The notes: generated by a model not told the origin, from the sequence alone. A stretch of DNA of 54,753 nt from Nitrospira sp. (GCA_015903995.1 JABMDK010000014.1:127596-182348); one strand, 5' to 3'; numbered from the stretch's first letter, positions 46,055 through 54,292 are shown. A program made the numbers and translations.

Positions 46055-46120
46055 AGTGCTACTCCCTCCTCTGAATTAGTGTAAAGACTGCGTTCGCTCT
46101 TCAACCATTACCGCGTGCAC

Positions 46121-47092
46121 TCACGCCGTTCCGGAAGGCCGTCCTTCCTCATTGTCCTTATCCTTCTCTTTCACATCCATAAACGACTGCGCACCGACTT
46201 CGTTCAACAACATGGTCAATTCGTTCCCCTGGTCTTGCGCACCGCATTCATAGGTCTGACCTTCGGGAGAGCTGAATGTCGCCGGACGATAGTCGGTTTC
46301 CGTATAGGGCTGAGGGGTCACGCCCAAGAAGGCCGTCTCGAACTCCATCCAATCCGCAGTCATATCTGCTACCAACTTGAAGAGACCCGAGTCCGCCTTC
46401 TTGGTCAACATGCGACAGAACAGCGGCACCCATCGGCCGATATGATTTTTGACGAACTTCTTCTGCGCGTCGACCACGATCTGTGTCTTCTCCGGCCCGT
46501 CGTGGCAGAGCGAGTAGGATTCCTTGTACGCGAGAAAATGCATGAACTCGAACTCGACACTGAGGTGATCGAGCCGTTCATGGATATCTTTCGACAACTC
46601 AACGCCGAAGGCTTTGTAGAATCCGGAGATATCGCCCATCACATGGGATTGCGCGAACACGTGGTCGTTCCCGAACAGGGTTTCGTAGGGAGGGCAATCG
46701 AGTGTAATCACGTTACTGAACACGCGGCGATGTTCCGACTGGAGATCGCTGAGCTGCCAGTTGACACATTCGGAGGCGATCAGATTCTCAACCAGGGCCA
46801 ACTGTTTTCTCAGTGCGGTCAACTTCCCCTTGGCTCGCTCGCCCCCCTCGGTGCCAAGGGCGACCTCCAATGCATCAAGGGCGGCCCGGCCGTCCTCCAC
46901 AAACTCGCCGCACCGAAGATAATCAAGAAACTCCTCATCTTCGGGATACAGGAGGCTCCAGGAGACCAATAAATAGATTTTACTGCGATTGAGCGCACGT
47001 TCGACGGCGGGAGAGTCCTTGATGGACACAGGGACCGGCAGCGTGGCGGTGGCAGATGCAGCAACACCTTGCATCGGCTGTTGACTCGTCAT
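46121..47092 (-). CDS. TorD/NarJ-family molybdoenzyme chaperone
   Basis: A 323-residue cytosolic helical protein preceded by GGGAGG. Family pattern: YLLVSWSLLYPEDEEFLDYL near 42, then EHRRVFSNVITLDCPPYETL and HVMGDISGFYKAFGVEL near 155, and VEFEFMHFLAYKE near 180. These chaperones bind the leader of Tat-exported molybdo-enzymes and hold them until cofactor insertion is complete. It is encoded 67 bases upstream of NxrC-like 1, consistent with assembly of a nitrite-oxidoreductase-type enzyme (inference). Confidence 0.88.
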   Translation of the reverse strand: MTSQQPMQGVAASATATLPVPVSIKDSPAVERALNRSKIYLLVSWSLLYPEDEEFLDYLRCGEFVEDGRAALDALEVALGTEGGERAKGKLTALRKQLALVENLIASECVNWQLSDLQSEHRRVFSNVITLDCPPYETLFGNDHVFAQSHVMGDISGFYKAFGVELSKDIHERLDHLSVEFEFMHFLAYKESYSLCHDGPEKTQIVVDAQKKFVKNHIGRWVPLFCRMLTKKADSGLFKLVADMTADWMEFETAFLGVTPQPYTETDYRPATFSSPEGQTYECGAQDQGNELTMLLNEVGAQSFMDVKEKDKDNEEGRPSGTA

Positions 47093-47334
47093 ACAAATCG
47101 CCTCCCGACCACCTTAGTTCTCCCCACCACTTCAACCCCCAAGGCAGGGTAGCAGGACCTCGTATGTATATGAAAAGGCCCGTGCGAAGTCAAGGGTGAA
47201 CTGGTTTGATCTTGTGAATGGTAATTTCTGTCCAACACGACATCGCAGGATATAACACAATCAACAATCAATTCCCTCTAGCAGACCATATCAAAAAACG
47301 CCAGCCAGATGTTCAAAAAGACCGCCGGCCTTTC

Positions 47335-47931
47335 TCAACATCCTGCCAGCTGCCTCGACGGGACCACACGGATTGCGACATGGTCATTGACGGTCTTACA
47401 GACCATTTCACACATTCCACAACCGACACAGGCTTCCTTCACCACGGAAAGATGCAAGGAGGCCACGTCCATCTCAAGGGCATCCGTCGGACACTTTGAG
47501 ACACAGGCATGGCAGCCTTGGCCGGCCGTGCAAAGCCGATGCGATACGGTCGCGATTCCCATCCGAACGTGATGGATCCCCTCGACCGGTAGAAGCGCTT
47601 CCGTCCCACAGGCTGTAATGCAAGGAAGATCCTCACATAACAGGCAGGGCGACTGATCGGCGAAGAGAATCGGTGTGCCATCGGATTGATGGGCCGTGAT
47701 CGCGCCAGGCGGACAGGCCGTGACACAATCGTTGCACTTCGTACAACGTTCAAGGAACAGCGATTCTCCAACCGCACCAGGAGGACGTAGCCAGTCGAGA
47801 CGAACTGGTGGAGGAGGCGGTTCCGCCGGAACACCATCCGCCTGTTTGACAAGTTCACGCGCGGCTTTGACGGTAGAAATAACGGAATCTTTCAGAAAAT
47901 CCCGCCGGCCGTATGAGGGGTTGGTTGCCAT
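47335..47931 (-). CDS. Tat-exported 4x[4Fe-4S] polyferredoxin, NapG/MauM-like
   Basis: About 198 residues from the ATG at 47931, which opens with a twin-arginine-type GRRDFLKDS. Four cysteine clusters follow: CTKCNDCVTACPPG, CLLCEDLPCITACG, CTAGQGCHACVSKCP and CVGCGMCEMVC. The layout is that of NapG/MauM ferredoxins, periplasmic or membrane-associated electron carriers feeding quinone or molybdoenzyme chains. The hydrophobic part after the Arg pair is weak, so it may be a Tat signal remnant or anchor. It follows the palindrome at 47951-48075. Confidence 0.85.
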   Translation of the reverse strand: MATNPSYGRRDFLKDSVISTVKAARELVKQADGVPAEPPPPPVRLDWLRPPGAVGESLFLERCTKCNDCVTACPPGAITAHQSDGTPILFADQSPCLLCEDLPCITACGTEALLPVEGIHHVRMGIATVSHRLCTAGQGCHACVSKCPTDALEMDVASLHLSVVKEACVGCGMCEMVCKTVNDHVAIRVVPSRQLAGC

Positions 47932-47950
47932 GAAACGTATTGGTAACCTT

Positions 47951-48075
47951 GGCGGATGGTCAAAATTGCTGGCCAGCGCGGCCGCAGCAAGCGAAAGGCC
48001 GAGGCGTACGTTCCATGTACGTTGAGGCCTTGAGTGACGCGAGAACAAAGGTGGCAGCGATTTTCATCATCCGCC
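47951..48075. repeat. 125-base imperfect palindrome between two cluster genes
   Basis: The outer arms GGCGGATGGTCAAAATTGCT and ATCGATTTTCATCATCCGCC-type complement pair, and the centre is CGTAC (48005-48009) with GTACG (48017-48021). An inner AGGCC/GGCCT pair lies between. It abuts the TAG of the HExxH gene (48075-48077) and ends 20 bases before the polyferredoxin start. It is likely a structured intercistronic RNA or a mobile palindromic repeat. Confidence 0.7.
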
Positions 48076-49073
48076 TACATGACGCCGTCGGCACGCAGCT
48101 TATACACCTCCACACAGCGATCACAGGCACCGAAGTCCACGTCCCATCCCGGATGATTCTCGCGGATGAAGTCGAGCACATAGGGCTCCACCTTCGTCCC
48201 CATCTCCTCAACCCACGAATAGGTGGGGAACCGACACAGCGGGCATGGGAAACCCGGCATCAGCATGATTTTATTTTCGGTCTCCGGGACTTCCCCACCT
48301 TCCACATCCACCGCCCGATCCATCACACGAAGCGTGTCGGCGGCCATCTCAATCAACTCTGAATGGGTGAAGTACGACGTCTGCCAGAGCCCCTCGAACA
48401 CCGATTTCAGTTGAGGCGGCGGAATTTTTCGGTACCACGACCGGAATTCCTTGAAGCGGTCCTCCTTGCTCAGCATCGGCTCTTTGTCGGCCGCGACCAA
48501 TCGACTATCCACGCTCAAACTCCAGAGCACACGATAGCGCTGTAAGATCAACGTCTCTTCGCCGGGGTTCTGTCCCAGTTTGGTATCCGGGTCATAGCCG
48601 AACAACGGGTCGATCATGTCGGAGATGTGCATCAGCTCATGGCGGCAATAGCGGGTCAGTGCCGGGTCATAAAAGCGTCTGGGAATCAGCTTGATCCCGA
48701 CGCCCTTCAGACCCTTCTCCTCAAACTGCTTCGCCAAGTCCTTTTCGACCGACCCCCACTTGCGGAGAATATCGACGCCTTCCTGATCTTCCTTCAGCAC
48801 ACCTTTGACCAGGACAATACCCACCTTCTCCTTCAACAGCGGATATTCGTTGAAGGAATCGCGGACGATGTCGGAAAATCCCCAGATACCGAAGAGATAT
48901 TGATAGAGCTTTTTGAATTCCGCCTCCCGATCTTCGAGCATGAACTTCTCGTAAATCGGATCGGCATACTCATGAAATTCCTTATAGTACGTGGGATCCC
49001 CTTCTCGTTCCGTCTTTTCAACGAACGAATCGATGACTTCCTGGAGCAAAGCTGGTTGAAATCTGATTTCCAT
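48075..49073 (-). CDS. HExxH/zinc-ribbon protein of unknown function
   Basis: About 332 residues from the ATG at 49073; the longer frame overlaps the divergent promoter region. It is helical and charged, with HELMH at 145-149, the HExxH zincin motif, preceded by YDPALTRYCR. Two cysteine pairs, Cys277/Cys280 (CPLC) and Cys317/Cys320 (CDRC), form a C-terminal zinc ribbon. I see no signal peptide. A clear third zinc ligand after HELMH is not evident, so peptidase activity is unproven. Position suggests a role in processing or assembling the module. Confidence 0.65.
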   Translation of the reverse strand: MEIRFQPALLQEVIDSFVEKTEREGDPTYYKEFHEYADPIYEKFMLEDREAEFKKLYQYLFGIWGFSDIVRDSFNEYPLLKEKVGIVLVKGVLKEDQEGVDILRKWGSVEKDLAKQFEEKGLKGVGIKLIPRRFYDPALTRYCRHELMHISDMIDPLFGYDPDTKLGQNPGEETLILQRYRVLWSLSVDSRLVAADKEPMLSKEDRFKEFRSWYRKIPPPQLKSVFEGLWQTSYFTHSELIEMAADTLRVMDRAVDVEGGEVPETENKIMLMPGFPCPLCRFPTYSWVEEMGTKVEPYVLDFIRENHPGWDVDFGACDRCVEVYKLRADGVM

Positions 49074-49261
49074 GAAAAAATCCTCAGCGGCTTTGGAGGG
49101 ACCATTAAGAATACGGTGCCTGACAACCCATCGGCAACGTGGCCATGGACATCGGCTTGACTTGGCCGCGAGGCATCTCTTACGATCCGAACGACCGACA
49201 GAATTATACTGGCCGATCTGTCGGTCAATCAAGGACCAGACCACCAAGGAAACGCGTGCCC

Positions 49262-50356
49262 ATGCCGGAACCGACGATGACTTCTCCGCTGCCGGCTGTC
49301 TCCTTAGAGACAATAGCTCCATCAACGCCGTCTCTCGACTTCTTGGACTACTGGGGAGCCGACTGCCGGGAAATAAAAACGTTCCGCGGCCATTCGCACG
49401 GAGTCTGGGCGGTCGCCTTTTCACCCGATGGATCGATGCTCGCCAGCGGCGGCGCCGAACGCCTCGTGCGCATGTGGGACATCGAGACCGGCCGGCTCCT
49501 GCGTTCCCTGCGCGGCCATACCCACGACATTCGCGCCATTGTCTTCACGCCGGACGGACAGACCCTGGCCACCGGTAGTGAGGACCGCACCATCCGCTTA
49601 TGGAACGGCAAGACCGGCGAGCCCACGAAACTCCTGTTCACACGCTACGATCATAATGTTTGCAGCCTTTCCCTCTCGCCGGACGGCCTCATGCTCGCGC
49701 GCGGGAGCCATAACAAAGACATCAAGATCTGGGAAGTCACCACCGGCACCGAGCTCATGACCTTGCTCGGAAAAGATGAATACGACCATCACTGGTCGGT
49801 CTGTGTGGCCTTCTCCCCGGATGGGATTCATCTGGCCAGCGGAACCGACATCGGCAAGATCAAAGTGTGGGAGGTTCTCCCGAGCGGTGAGGAAAAGGTG
49901 CTTCACGACGGCCATTGGCGGAAAAACCAGGAAGACTCCACAGAGACCCGCGGCTACTATATCGAGGATGACGGCGGGTTCCAAAAGCCGATGGACTACT
50001 GGATCGGAGCCATGACCTTTACCCCGGATGCGAAACTCCTGATCACCGGAAGCCGGGATGCCACGATCAAGCTGTTCGAGATGCCGAACGTCGTTGAAAA
50101 GAAATCCCTCACCGGCCACAAGAGCTGGGTCCGCAGCCTCGTTGTGTCACCGGATGGAAAAGTCTTGGTCAGCGCCAGCGACGACCAGACCATCAAATTT
50201 TGGGACCTGGCCACTGGGCGAAACTTCCGGACGCTCAAAGGCCATAGCGGAGGAGTCCGAGGATTAGCCTTCTCTCCGGACGGCAAACGGCTCGCCAGCG
50301 CGTCCTGGGATCGGACCGTCAAGCTGTGGGAAGGGGGAGCAAAATCGGAAGATTAA
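49262..50356 (+). CDS. WD40-repeat beta-propeller protein
   Basis: About 364 residues from the ATG at 49262 (AAGGAAACG upstream). Seven WD-type repeats cover residues 35-360, each with GHxxxVxxVxFSPDGxxLASGSxDxTIxxWD; the fourth and fifth are separated by an insertion containing KNQEDSTETRGYYIEDDGG. Seven blades make one closed propeller. No catalytic domain, signal peptide or membrane span. Divergent from the HExxH gene across bases 49074-49261, so shared control of the cluster is possible. Confidence 0.9.
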   Translation: MPEPTMTSPLPAVSLETIAPSTPSLDFLDYWGADCREIKTFRGHSHGVWAVAFSPDGSMLASGGAERLVRMWDIETGRLLRSLRGHTHDIRAIVFTPDGQTLATGSEDRTIRLWNGKTGEPTKLLFTRYDHNVCSLSLSPDGLMLARGSHNKDIKIWEVTTGTELMTLLGKDEYDHHWSVCVAFSPDGIHLASGTDIGKIKVWEVLPSGEEKVLHDGHWRKNQEDSTETRGYYIEDDGGFQKPMDYWIGAMTFTPDAKLLITGSRDATIKLFEMPNVVEKKSLTGHKSWVRSLVVSPDGKVLVSASDDQTIKFWDLATGRNFRTLKGHSGGVRGLAFSPDGKRLASASWDRTVKLWEGGAKSED

Positions 50357-50667
50357 GGACGCTGCTTACTGCAGCAGGTCAGGAACGTCTGACACTTTCT
50401 TTGCCACCGCAGCCCTCTCCATCCGAGATCCCGATGCCTTTGCACCGTGTCCTGTCCGGGGCCGAACTGCATCTCATGCTCAAACTCACTCTGTGACTCA
50501 ATTTTTTGATAACCTGGTAGAAGTGGAGCGAGCTGGCCTCGTATGCCCGATTCTTCCCACGGCACCTCAGCGTGGGCCCGCATTTCGATCACCGCCTCAG
50601 CAATCGGCGCATGTGCAAGCCGGGGGAACTTTTCAGTGAGATCGATTCTAAAGGGAGGTGGCACCAT
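50353..50667 (-). pseudogene. truncated TIGR04255-like gene
   Basis: A 104-residue frame whose first 80 residues match my memory of the N-terminus of TIGR04255 proteins (FPRLAHAPIAEAVIEMR, later DLGWRGLRWQ), which are usually about 250 residues. After WRGLRW the sequence becomes unrelated (QRKCQTFLTCCSKQRP) and stops, and the last bases overlap the end of the WD40 gene. Likely a decayed, 3'-truncated copy. The family is sporadic and often near mobile or defence genes. Confidence 0.55.
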
Positions 50668-50761
50668 GAGTAGAGAGCAGCTTAGTGCATCAAGGCATCA
50701 GAATCCAGCCAAAGTTCAGATAAATCCAAATCGTGGACGCGAATCTGCATGGTCATGAGTT

Positions 50762-50906
50762 GATGGTCGTCAAGTACATCACAAGCCGTTTCGCAAAGAT
50801 CAGCGGCAGGATGTAGTCTTTCCGCTTCGGCGCGTCCTTCGCACTGCGAAATGGAACAGGCAACATCCCAAATCCAACTCTCAAGCGTTTTATCAGCCTG
50901 CGCCAT
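50762..50906 (-). pseudogene. hsdM: hsdM N-terminal remnant with two frameshifts
   Basis: From ATG 50906 the frame reads MAQADKTLESWIWDVACSI, the well-known N-terminus of type I restriction-modification methyltransferases. The next codons leave the frame, but frame +1 continues AKDAPKRKDYILPLIFAKRL, and the original frame then resumes CDVLDD. This implies one inserted base followed by one lost base. Homology ends after about 48 codons; the rest of hsdM, hsdS and hsdR are absent. Confidence 0.8.
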
Positions 50907-51112
50907 ACCTTCGTCCTCACTGCTGAACTGGGCGGCGAGGCGAAGGATACAGCTTTTCTTGGCAGGAATCACTAGCCCGATTTGCAGCTTGGATTAGGTC
51001 AAGTATGAGTCAAGTTATCCGTCAACCTGCCTGAGAGCTCCGTGTCGGCTTGGCTTTCGGGTCGCATCGTAATACGCGAGGGCAGGGCCTTCCATTTCCA
51101 CAAAATGTGCTC

Positions 51113-51838
51113 TCAGTTCGGAGCAACTTCATACACCAGCGTCACGGATGCCTCGACCTTCAGCTCCCCCGATGAGATCGGCACGTCGCTGGCATAGGCC
51201 TCCATCGCCATGCGTGCCATAGGAGCGGCAGGCCTGACCATATGGCCACCCTCATGAACTGATAGCACCCGCACGAGTTTCACGTGGAGCGCCTCGCTCA
51301 GCACCGCCGCTTTCTCACACGCCTTGGCAGCAGCCTGTTTCAATGCGCTCAGACGTACCGACTGTTCGTCACGCAACCCCCAGTGCAATCCCTGAAAATT
51401 GTTCGCCCCGGCCTTTAAGACTTCTTCGATCACCGTGCCGACTTTATCAAGGGCACGGATTTCCACAATCACCATATTGCTGACGACGTAGCCGACAATT
51501 TCCGGAGAAGCAGACAGCGCATCAGTGGGGCGGTTAGGCGTCGGCCGATATTGCGGGGAGACCGTAAAGGACGAGGTTTGGATACGTTCCTTGTCGATCT
51601 GCAAATCCCGTAGCCGCTCCATGACTTTGCTCATGACGGTACTGTTCCGCTTCTGCGCTTCGGCGAGTGATTTGCCGGATGTCTCCATGCCGAACGTCAC
51701 AAAGGCCGTATCCGGCGCGTGCGGCACAGTCCCGGTGTCGCTGACCGTAAGGGTCGGCGTCTCGGGCTTCGCCTCATCATGGGCCTGCGTCACAACGGGA
51801 AACCCCAGCAGCAGCACCAACAGCCAGGCAATCCGCAT
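51113..51838 (-). CDS. SIMPL-domain (DUF541) periplasmic protein
   Basis: About 241 residues from the ATG at 51838, with AAAGGAGGAC upstream. Signal peptide IAWLLVLLLGFPVVTQAHDE. The mature part is the SIMPL domain: TLTVSDTGTVPHAPDTAFV, then RIQTSSFTVSPQYRP and NFQGLHWGLRDEQSVRLSAL, ending VEASVTLVYEV. Family members are oligomeric periplasmic proteins (BP26-like) of unclear function. The hsdM/TIGR04255 remnants lie downstream. Confidence 0.88.
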   Translation of the reverse strand: MRIAWLLVLLLGFPVVTQAHDEAKPETPTLTVSDTGTVPHAPDTAFVTFGMETSGKSLAEAQKRNSTVMSKVMERLRDLQIDKERIQTSSFTVSPQYRPTPNRPTDALSASPEIVGYVVSNMVIVEIRALDKVGTVIEEVLKAGANNFQGLHWGLRDEQSVRLSALKQAAAKACEKAAVLSEALHVKLVRVLSVHEGGHMVRPAAPMARMAMEAYASDVPISSGELKVEASVTLVYEVAPN

Positions 51839-52027
51839 GCTCGTCCTCCTTTCACCAAAGGGATAACTCATCTTGGTCATGGCTTACCCACACATCCGAG
51901 AGAGCTGTATGGCAGCATAGCGGCCCTTCACCGATGACGCAAGAAATGTAGTCACCTCACGACCACTTGACCCGGCCGACGACATGCGGCATCTTCGCTC
52001 TGACAGACTATCGCGAGATAGAACCTC

Positions 52028-52603
52028 ATGGCCATGACTTCAACCATGCTCCCGCTTGGGACGACAGCACCGCCGTTCGACTTGCACGACTTGGTGAGTG
52101 GACAACAGTATTCTCTCGACTCCTTCGCCGCCAAGACCGGGCTGCTCGTCATGTTCATCTGCAAACACTGTCCCTATGTGGTGCATGTCGAGCAGGAGCT
52201 TGCCAGACTGGGACATGACTATCGCGACACAAGTTTAGGCATCATCGCCATCAGCAGCAATGACCCGGTCGGCTACCCCGATGATGCACCGCCCAAGCTC
52301 AAGGAAATGGCCGTACGTCTGGGCTGGACCTTTCCGGTCTGTCACGACGAGACGCAGGAGGTTGCAAAGGCCTATCGCGCGGCCTGCACTCCGGAATTCT
52401 ATCTCTTTGATCGAGATCGTCGGCTGGTCTACCACGGGCAACTCGATGAGAGCCGACCAGGCAACAACAAACCGGTCACAGGCCGCGATCTCCGCGCTGC
52501 CATCCAAGCCGTGCTCGCCGGGAAGCCCGTCGGCGGGAATCAGAGGCCCGGCATCGGCTGCAGCATCAAGTGGAAACCGGGTAATGCCCCACCGTACGCG
52601 TGA
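52028..52603 (+). CDS. thioredoxin-fold redox protein (AhpC/TSA-like)
   Basis: A 191-residue protein beginning MAMTSTMLPLGTTAPPFDL; an alternative ATG two codons later is possible. Family features are LDSFAAKTGLLVMFICKHCP with a CxxC (CKHC), then GIIAISSNDPVGYPDDAPPK and ACTPEFYLFDRDRRLVYHGQ. This is the thioredoxin-like AhpC/TSA group with a CxxC instead of a single peroxidatic Cys. No signal peptide, so cytosolic. Role: thiol redox or peroxide defence. Confidence 0.85.
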   Translation: MAMTSTMLPLGTTAPPFDLHDLVSGQQYSLDSFAAKTGLLVMFICKHCPYVVHVEQELARLGHDYRDTSLGIIAISSNDPVGYPDDAPPKLKEMAVRLGWTFPVCHDETQEVAKAYRAACTPEFYLFDRDRRLVYHGQLDESRPGNNKPVTGRDLRAAIQAVLAGKPVGGNQRPGIGCSIKWKPGNAPPYA

Positions 52604-53356
52604 GAGACTGCTGAAGAAACCATCCCGCATCGCACTCCAATCCGAAACATCCGTCCAGCTCGCAATGTTCTGCCCTGCCTAGCTCGCATCTATCCATCCG
52701 GCGTCAAAAAGGTCACGCAACAATGGTCGGCACGTCACTTATTAAGTAAGCTAATAATTCCAGATAGTTGACCAAAAATCCTCTCTCCAGAGTGAGCGTG
52801 GCATGAGAATTCGCATTCCACATCTTCTGTGGATAACCATGTGAACAAATCGAGACATTCTGCAAAAGACCGCACAAATGGCGTGTACATTCATCAGAGT
52901 GCCTACTTTTTAGGCATCCGCCATTCTCCAGCAGCACCACAAGTAATAGTGGTGCCGAGCCTGCGTTCCGTACTTTCTTGCATATTCCTAGGGAATTAAC
53001 TTGACATGATTTCTTGAGTCCTCGCTACTACCAGTACTTGCACCGCCAATCCAATGGTTATCCACAGGTTCAACACATTTCTGGGGATGACGGCTCTCGG
53101 TATCAGCAGCGAGGTTTCGGATCTGTCAAGGGGGAGAGGAAGAAAAGACGGCTCCATTACATGGGGAAATAGATCTAGAGACCAAACTTACAAGACCAGG
53201 GCCAAACGGCTGGTGGCCAAGGCACTCGACTCGAAATTATCCCGTGAGGTCCATTGAGATTATCGACACAGCGTGCGCGGAGCATCAGAAAGACTCCATC
53301 ATCGCGTAGGCGTCAGAACGCCTTCCCTGATGCCCCGTCTCTCGATCAACACACCG
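52604..53356. other. 750-base non-coding region with DnaA boxes
   Basis: No supported gene. Two perfect DnaA boxes: TGTGGATAA at 52829-52837 (minus orientation) and TTATCCACA at 53058-53066 (plus). A one-mismatch box TTATCGACA is at 53260-53268. An AT-rich patch is at about 52738-52763. A 75-residue minus frame at 52713-52940 has poor composition and was not accepted. Confidence 0.6.
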
Positions 53357-53833
53357 TCAGCCGACCTGAATCTCGATGGCCTTCGGCTTCGCTTGTACGG
53401 ATTTCTGAAGATGCACATGAAGCATCCCGTCTTTGAAGTCCGCGGTCACCCTGCTCCCATCCGCATCCTCCGGGAGTGAGAAGCTACGCACAAAGCTCCC
53501 GTAGGCCCGTTCGACCCGGTGATATTTTTTCCCCTTTTCTTCCTTCTCGAATTTCCGTTCGCCGGAAATCGCCAGAACGTCGTCCTCGACCGTGAGGCGC
53601 ACATCCTCCTTCTTGATGTCCGGCAATTCGGCCTTGATGAGGTATTCCTTCTCATCCTCCGTAATATCCACCAACGGCGACCATTGAGTCACCGTCAGGG
53701 CTTCCTTCCCTCCGTTGCTCGTCGCCTCTCGCCCGGCAAACAGCGTCGCCAAGCGGCTTTCCAGTTCATCGCGATCCTTGAAAGGATTCCATCGAGTTCT
53801 GTTCATAGGATCCCAGCGTAAGATGGTGTTCAT
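53357..53833 (-). CDS. Hsp20 small heat-shock protein
   Basis: A 158-residue protein with a complete alpha-crystallin domain (about 50-145): WSPLVDITEDEKEYLIKAEL, then KEDVRLTVEDDVLAISGERK, RAYGSFVRSFSLPEDAD and DGMLHVHLQK. The N-terminal extension is Arg-rich and the C-terminal AIEIQV tail is the IxI-type anchor. ATP-independent chaperone that holds unfolded proteins. Monocistronic. Confidence 0.93.
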   Translation of the reverse strand: MNTILRWDPMNRTRWNPFKDRDELESRLATLFAGREATSNGGKEALTVTQWSPLVDITEDEKEYLIKAELPDIKKEDVRLTVEDDVLAISGERKFEKEEKGKKYHRVERAYGSFVRSFSLPEDADGSRVTADFKDGMLHVHLQKSVQAKPKAIEIQVG

Positions 53834-53887
53834 GGCCTCATCTCCTTGTCGTCATAAAAGTGGACATTTCATGCTCACGGGTATCTG

Positions 53888-54130
53888 TCACGACCGACCG
53901 ACTACGCCAACCAGTTGCAGTTCCGCATTCAACCAGTCCTCCAAGGCCCGGCCTTCTTGCCGGCCTCGTTTTTCGTATAGGTCGTAGGCCAACTGTGCAA
54001 TGTGGTCGTGCGTCAACGCTCCCTTTGATGTCTGCCCAGTAGAACCAGCCTTCTCACCGGTTGGGCTGATCTTGGACGGATTGGCCGACATGGTCGTCGT
54101 CGTTTGCTGTGAAACTTTTTCCTTGCCCAT
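53888..54130 (-). CDS. DUF2934-family small protein
   Basis: About 80 residues from the ATG at 54130, with GAGAGGAGG upstream deciding the start. A Ser/Thr-rich disordered N-terminus is followed by the DUF2934 helix pair: HDHIAQLAYDLYEKRGRQEG and ALEDWLNAE. These proteins are common in soil and nitrifying bacteria; the function is unknown. Clustering with Hsp20 and CsbD-like genes suggests a stress role (inference). Confidence 0.8.
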   Translation of the reverse strand: MGKEKVSQQTTTTMSANPSKISPTGEKAGSTGQTSKGALTHDHIAQLAYDLYEKRGRQEGRALEDWLNAELQLVGVVGRS

Positions 54131-54171
54131 CGCACACCTCCTCTCGTTGCCGAGTGTATGATTGTGGAGCC

Positions 54172-54292
54172 CCACGGCTTGACAGCCGTGGTCCCTGTTG
54201 TGTCTTCGGCGGAACCCGCCGAAGCGTGTCCTCCTTCGCCAAGGCTTCGGAGGACACCCACTGCGCATTCCTCCACAGCGATACAGCTGTGG
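54172..54292. repeat. cluster of four tandem hairpins
   Basis: Four consecutive inverted repeats: CCACGGCT/AGCCGTGG (54172-54191), CTTCGGCGG/CCGCCGAAG (54204-54224), GTGTCCTCC/GGAGGACAC (54226-54257) and CCACAGC/GCTGTGG (54273-54292). They lie between the CsbD-like and DUF2934 genes. The look is that of palindromic IS200/IS605-type ends or a REP-like element. Confidence 0.65.

Noticed and set aside
46115..46972. 285-residue plus-strand open frame
   Set aside because: Antisense to the TorD-like chaperone gene.
52713..52940. 75-residue minus-strand open frame
   Set aside because: Poor composition, no ribosome site and it covers a DnaA box; treated as non-coding.
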